This document shows, piece by piece, positions 58,645 to 64,000 of a DNA stretch of 64,000 nucleotides (its first letter is position 1; every line of letters starts with the position of its first letter). The notes beneath the pieces are model-generated. The model was not told where the DNA came from. It saw only the letters and a program-made list of their open reading frames with translations, and did not search any database. Source of the DNA: Pagrus major (lineage: Eukaryota > Chordata > Actinopteri > Spariformes > Sparidae). The translations under genes were made by a program, and so were the position numbers. Location of the stretch: assembly GCF_040436345.1 (NCBI RefSeq), contig NC_133221.1:18597165-18661164 (forward strand), read 5' to 3'.

Positions 58645-61600
58645 GTAGGTGGATAGATGTTAATAGTTCACTGTCCATTGAATCCAAAGGTTTGTGTTGC
58701 TAAGCATAGTAACACTTCCCAGGTTTGGAAGTCGGTTCCTAATTGGGCCACCCATCGAGAACATGTGTCCCCTCAGGCTGCTGAGTAATTGTGAACAGCG
58801 AGAAATGTTGTGCTGAGTCAACGCTGTTAATGCAAATTTTTTTTTATTAGTTGTGTAAAATCCTCACTGAAATAAGCTGCCAGATGGGAGTAGTTAACTT
58901 AATAGCATGTTCAAATTTCGGTTTTATGCTTTTGTTTGAGTGTGGGATTTGCGCGTCTGTCTTGTCCAGGATAGTGTTCTGTGTCTGGGAGCTATTTTCT
59001 AAAACCTGAATTGACTGAGAATGCCCTGTGATTGGCTCTAGCTCATAAAACTTTCATTTACATCACATTACAGAAAGAAATACTTAAGTAATTTCAACTA
59101 ATTTAGCTCATATTTCCTCCACCAGATAAAGTCAATAAGTACTGTTGTGTATTTTCTGTCTGTTGTTGTTCTTGACTCACACACACAGCACTAACCCAAT
59201 TACTCTGCCCGGCGTGTCGCCCAGGGCCAGACCAGTGTGGTGACAGTTTCAACCACCTAAAATGTTGCACTTGTCAGAAGTGCCTCATCATCTTAGCACT
59301 GCACATTAGTCTGAGTCATTAACCATCTGCTTTTTAGACGGTCTGAGGAGTTAGCAAAGTGAAAAAGAAAATGCTTATATACTGCAAAATGATCATAAAA
59401 TAATCCAGGATGTGATAAAGAAATTCAGTACTGAAGTTAATCATTGTAGGCTCTTGCTACAGCATTATTTGATTGATAAAAAGCTGTGTACACATAGCAT
59501 CTGTTCTCTGCCTCCATCTTCCTTCATTTTAAATGAATAGTTTGACATTTTGGGAAATACTCTTATTCGCTTTTTTGGTGAGAGTTAAATGAAAAGATCG
59601 ACACCACTCAGAGGGATGTTTACAGGTTGTTTACAGGGGATCCACAGGTGGTTATTTCAGTGGGTCCCAGGGAAACTTAAACTTCTCCTTACTAGGGTCC
59701 TCCAAAAGCGCTTTGTAAATGCTAAGACTGGCCGACAAAATCGAATAACAATATTTTTGACCAACCAGCTGCCAGTTTGCCTAGCACGAAGACTGAAATT
59801 AGGGGAAAACAGCTATTGTAGCCTGGTACCATTGAACAATAAAGATGTAACATATTAATTAGTGAGCTTTAGAGGAGTTGGTGGATGGATTTTGTAAACT
59901 AAAGCCAGGCTAGCTTTTCTCCTGTTTCTGGTCTTTGGCGCTAAGCAAAGAAAAAGCTAAGCTAACTGGCGGCTAGTGGTAGCTTCATAGCCTATTGAAC
60001 TAGAACTGACACGTGAGTGGTATCAATCTTCTCATGAAAAAGCTTATTTCTCAGAATGTGAATCTATTCCCTTAAAGAGAATGAACTGATATTACATGTC
60101 AGCTTTTGGTGGGATTGTAGGATGACTTTATCATGTTATCATTTCACAAAATTATGTCGCCATATAAGCGATTCAAGCAGATTGCAATTAAAAATAAAAT
60201 GTGTGTGTAGACGTACAAGGAAGAACAATTAATTACAATAAACATTAAGTCGATAATTTTACATAATAATTAATTTTGCATACATTTCAGTATATACCAA
60301 TTTCCAGTACATATGGCAGGTGCTGCACCCTTATCCCTCCTCCCATACTTCAGTACTGCTCAGTTTGCCTGCTGAAGGAGCTGCAGCCTCCTCCTCCTTG
60401 ATAAATTGTGTCCTGTCACCCAATTAGCCAACTAATCGTGCAAGTCAGAGGGGCAGTCTCTTCAACATTTCTCAGACTTTGTGAGGTTGTGCCGTCAGCA
60501 GACTGGACAAGATAACTTCTCCTCAACAGGATTTGGGAACATTGAGGGATGTAGTTATTTGGTGAGTTTTAGTCTGTATTTGCTTTCCTTGCAGGCTTCT
60601 CAGCCTTATCTCTTTGCTATTGTGATTTACCGGTATTGTGTAGAGATGAGAGGGTGGTGATGACTAAGATGGAGGAAGTGGAAGAGTAAACACTGATTTC
60701 CTGGGCTTTCAGACATTGTCGGTTCTACCTTGTGTGGGAGGTGTGTGTGTAAAGAGGTTATTTGAAATGCATGATATAACAACGCTGGATAATTTTAATC
60801 AGTGTGTGTATGTGTGTGCACACCGTGTGTATCCTCTGCTGAATTTATCTCAGTAGGCGGTGCTGCATTGTCTTGTCTGGACTTGTCTCACAGAAGAGGA
60901 CAAACTGTCTCCAGTCCATCTAGAAAACCGATAACAGTCAAAAAAATGTTGTATACTTCACAAGAAAATATGGAAACAAAGCACAAATAAGTTGACAGGC
61001 TTACTTACCTCACCTATCTAGCCAAGCCTGCCTCAGTGAAGCAGTAGAAGCCAAAGACAAATTACTCCAAATGATCTTGTCTAACAAATAAATAATTCAA
61101 GTAATTAATTCCTGTTATCTTGTTTTTGTCCTGGTGGAGCTTGGATACTGATGAAAACATTTGTCTTCACTGTAGTTCACAGTGGTTCAGACCAGACAAA
61201 AGGACCACGTTAACTATATTTCAGGAAAAATGAACTGGCTGCTTCTAGCATTTTTAGTCTTCTTTCTGAAGCTGTGACATCAAAGTGATGATAGAACACA
61301 CAGGAGGACATGGGTTTATCCTCTGAGGGGGCTGGATGTGCACAGGACAGTCAAGAAGTCACCCAAAACATTCTGCGGATCATTAATATCTGCAGCAAAA
61401 TTAATTGAAATCTACATTAAAAATGTTCAGACTGGTTAGATACAAGTCCTTAGACAGGAACGGATCGGTAATACCAAATATCACTACTAGATATCGTACG
61501 AGACTGCTCCCAGGAAGAACATAATGAGAGCCGATGAATTAGAGTGTAGCAGCACTACAGTCCATCAGGGCCACTGCAACACGTTGTGTTTTAATTTCTC

Positions 61601-63852
61601 ACGACAACATTTCAGCTTGTCTTCGTCTAAAGTTTAACATCAAAATAATAACAAATGAAATAACTAGTGTTTCTTTTCACCGAAACACTAGTGGGCTTTT
61701 AATTTGAAACAGATGCATGAAGTGTCAAGATTGTATTAGCATGCAGTAACTTTAACATGGTAAACAGGAGTAGCAGATCAAAACAAGGCTTCGTACTGCA
61801 GGCTACAAAAACAGCGTGTAACGCTAATAAGCTGCAGCAACCTGCACCAACTCGCTGCTGATGAATTTTCTCTCGTGGAAGTCAGTCTGACCAGTATAGT
61901 GGCACTGTGTGCACAACTCTCACTTTTAGTACATCATAACAAGACATGAGCACTGTACCACCTGTGGAACTGAGCAAATCGGCTATCCCTGCTAACTAGT
62001 CACATGCTGCTAGTTATCTCCACCTAACTTAACGTAACGTAACATGACAAATGCCAATTCAGTCGATTGGCAAAATATCAAACTGGTTGAAGCTTGTATT
62101 GCTGAACAAGCTAAGTGACATTAGTTAACTGTTTGATGTTCTTAAGTATAGATTTTTTTTTAATTTAACAATGCTTGAAACATAGAATCCTTTAAAGGTG
62201 CACTAGGTAGTTTTTGGGGAAGAAATTTTAATCAGAAGGGAAAAATAAATGACTGATTTTTTTTAGAATGCCTTAAAGAAATAGATAAACAAACTCTTCA
62301 TTTTAATTAATGAATAAACCGAATAAACAAAGTGACCTTAAAGGACAACACAATTTCATACTGTTTTACCTTGTTTATATTTGGCGGACCCTGCCACCTT
62401 TCTTGATTCAAACAGTGTTCTGTGGACCTTATATTCCTCTGAGAAAAGCTTGTTCATTCAGTTATGGAAAAAATAAATATTTCTGAGTTTGTATTATAAG
62501 ATATTAGAACTCAGAAGAAATGCAATGTCTTCTCTGAAAACCCATTTGGCTAATGTGTTTTTCTAATCATCAAATCCAGGACAAACTATGACACCCGTCT
62601 CCTTGATCTTCTGTCAGATATAAAGCACGCAATCTTAGGATATAGTCACATAAATATCTCTTCTCAGATTATGACGTCTCAGCTAAATTTATAAAGATTT
62701 GCTCTGTACACAGGAGTGAACAAAACAATATGACAAGGCAGACACTCATCAGTCTGTAGACCTCATTGTGCCAATCATGATTATCTGTATTCTTAATTCT
62801 GCGGTTTCCCTGAAATATGTAATGTATTCAGGATTTATACGCAATGATTGTACAATAACCTACTTTCATCAAGAATATGTTTTTAAAATCAGCAATCAAG
62901 AAAACCAAAAAGAAACGCCAAGTTGTTTAAACGGACAGGAACCATCTCAACCAGTGTGGCTGAAGTGCAATATCTGTGAGGAAAACCAATAAAATAGGCA
63001 GTTACTCACTAGCACGTTTTGTTTTCTTCTGTTCTATGTGCTCAGAATAGACATCAAAGATCAGTGAAAGTAGGCAGCCACACAGAAGTCACTTCTAACA
63101 GTCCAGATAATAATACCATTGTGTAACATGACTCTGTGTCCCTGTCTTTGTTTCCTTTGTCTGCTGCTAGCTCTAATAGCCACTCACGACGTGATCAGGG
63201 TTTTTTTGATCAAGTCAGACGTCACAGTCGTTTGTTTTTAGTCTTGAAACAGGCTGCTCTCTTTCAGCTGTCCATCAGTATGAGCCCATCCTCTCTGGCT
63301 GTCGATGGCTTTGTCACCATGGTGCCTCTTCATGTCTTGACGTAAGCAGGAGTGGACGTGACTCGTTGTCTCTGAGTGCTTGCAGTTCTCGCTCTGTTGT
63401 CCCTTCTGCAAAAAAGACAGTCGTATCTGCCGAAGTGGTGAATGGAAGCTGATAATGACAAGGGAAAGAGAAAGAAAGAGGAAGTTCGAGAGGGAAGAGA
63501 GGTAGAGAAGTGAAATTAGAGTGATAGAGGATAAAAATAGATGCTTTAACAATGAATTTAATAATGTCCCTTCTGCTGTTTTACAATAAGCCTTCATCCT
63601 TTACTATACATGGATTTCAAACACAGAGCAAAGAAACTCAGACAGATAAAAATTCAGATAATTTTGTATTGCCCTGTTCCTCTGTCGTTCTCAGGTGCAT
63701 ACCTGGTGCCCTACGCTATTCTCCTCCTCCTCATTGGCATCCCCTTGTTCTTCCTGGAGCTGGCGGTGGGTCAGAGGATCAGACGTGGCAGCATCGGGGT
63801 GTGGAACTACGTCTACCCACAGCTGGGGGGTATCGGGGTCTCCAGTCTGATG
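58344..63852 (+). CDS. slc6a17: SLC6A17 (NTT4), first two coding exons; gene continues past window
   Basis: Exons 58344-58644 and 63695-63852 join in phase to give the first 153 residues. [20 protein letters not shown] is the conserved SLC6A17 N-terminus. A variable Ser/Pro segment precedes [16 protein letters not shown]1, with the neurotransmitter:sodium symporter signature [22 protein letters not shown], spans about 79-101; TM2 is about 102-127 ([26 protein letters not shown]), followed by [13 protein letters not shown]6A17 is a synaptic-vesicle transporter for neutral amino acids such as Pro, Gly, Leu and Gln. SLC6A15 (B0AT2) is the closest alternative but differs at the N-terminus. The start codon has G at -3. 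The remaining ten or so helices lie to the right. Confidence 0.94.
59529..60075. mobile_element. TTAA-flanked element (AGTTTGACATTTTGGGAAAT type)
   Basis: The left end TTAAATGAATAGTTTGACAT and inner ATGAAAAGATCGACACCACT are mirrored on the right by GAGTGGTATCAATCTTCTCAT and AATCTATTCCCTTAA. The 547-bp element contains GGCTAGCTTTTCTCC and GCTAAGCTAAC motifs that I associate with a widespread fish repeat. Confidence 0.75.
62191..62420. mobile_element. MITE of the GGTGCATTATGTAGTTTTGG family, copy 2 (truncated, opposite orientation)
   Basis: Starts TTTAAAGGTGCACTAGGTAG and carries TTTATATTTGGCGG and AAACAGTGTTC, matching the reverse complement of 8847-9095. It stops about 20 bp short of where the second terminal repeat should be. 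Confidence 0.75.
63695..63852 (+). CDS. slc6a17: slc6a17 second coding exon
   Basis: The acceptor TCGTTCTCAG ends at 63694 and the donor GTATGTGC starts at 63853. The exon completes the split Gly codon and encodes TM2 and the first intracellular loop, ending GGIGVSSLM. The frame stays open for a while in the intron, but the sequence stops resembling the family there. Confidence 0.92.
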
Positions 63853-64000
63853 GTATGTGCACACATGACCTCATTAACAATTAGCACATCATACTGCTCG
63901 CATTTTATAGTAGGGTGTAATCGAGCTGTGGCACGGGAGGGGCATCTGATTCTGGAGCTGATTTCTCCAATCTGTATTTAATTTTAGTTTCTTATTTCGA
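63853..64000 (+). other. slc6a17: start of next slc6a17 intron, cut by the window edge
   Basis: Follows the GTATGTGC donor. No exon is recognised in the last 148 bases. Confidence 0.8.

Larger units (their letters stand above)
58645..63694 (+). other. slc6a17: slc6a17 intron between first two coding exons
   Basis: A 5.05-kb GT-AG intron. It holds a TTAA-flanked element (59529-60075), a truncated MITE (62191-62420) and a short GT-rich stretch near 60800. No coding or RNA gene is recognised. Confidence 0.85.

Noticed and set aside
1-64000. CRISPR arrays, operons, phage or viral genes
   Set aside because: None seen. Tandem repeats here are simple microsatellites without unique spacers, and the coding content is spliced vertebrate genes.

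Overview
This is a vertebrate nuclear window, most likely from a percomorph-type teleost. Coding information is split into short exons with GT/AG splice sites. The protein sequences are clearly vertebrate orthologs. Introns and spacers are AT-rich and full of small fish-type repeats: palindromic TTAA-flanked MITEs, hAT-like MITEs, a tRNA-derived SINE, and (CA)n, (CT)n and (AGAT)n tracts. Species cannot be read from the sequence. I see no prokaryotic operon, CRISPR array, phage or viral gene.

Layout: (1) 1-11.3 kb holds the last two coding exons and the long 3'UTR of a monocarboxylate-transporter-like gene on the + strand, called slc16a4 from sequence and synteny. Its 5' part lies left of the window. 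(2) 16.8-19.35 kb holds an uninterrupted rbm15 reading frame on the - strand (three RRMs plus SPOC), convergent with slc16a4. Its promoter near 19.5 kb has an inverted CCAAT box and a YY1-like site. (3) 23.5-30.05 kb holds alx3 on the - strand in four exons, with a complete paired-type homeodomain and a C-terminal OAR-like tail. (4) 30.2-53.4 kb is a ~23 kb gene desert that starts with large dinucleotide repeats at the alx3 promoter. It contains a pre-miRNA-like hairpin at 34.0 kb, repeats and candidate non-coding exons. (5) 53.4-64 kb holds the start of slc6a17 (NTT4) on the + strand. A probable non-coding first exon ends at 53848, coding exons lie at 58344-58644 and 63695-63852, and the gene runs off the right edge.

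The four genes are the neighbours found together on human chromosome 1p13 (ALX3, SLC6A17, KCNC4, RBM15, SLC16A4). Here the alx3-slc6a17 pair is flipped relative to rbm15-slc16a4, so alx3 rather than KCNC4/SLC6A17 sits beside rbm15. The genes do not form one pathway: rbm15 is an RNA-methylation and chromatin adaptor, alx3 a craniofacial transcription factor, slc6a17 a synaptic-vesicle amino-acid transporter and slc16a4 an MCT-family transporter. No convincing wholly new gene system was found. The most intriguing unexplained structures are the 34.0 kb hairpin, a 36-bp perfect palindrome inside an alx3 intron, and the dense set of TTAA-flanked foldback elements.
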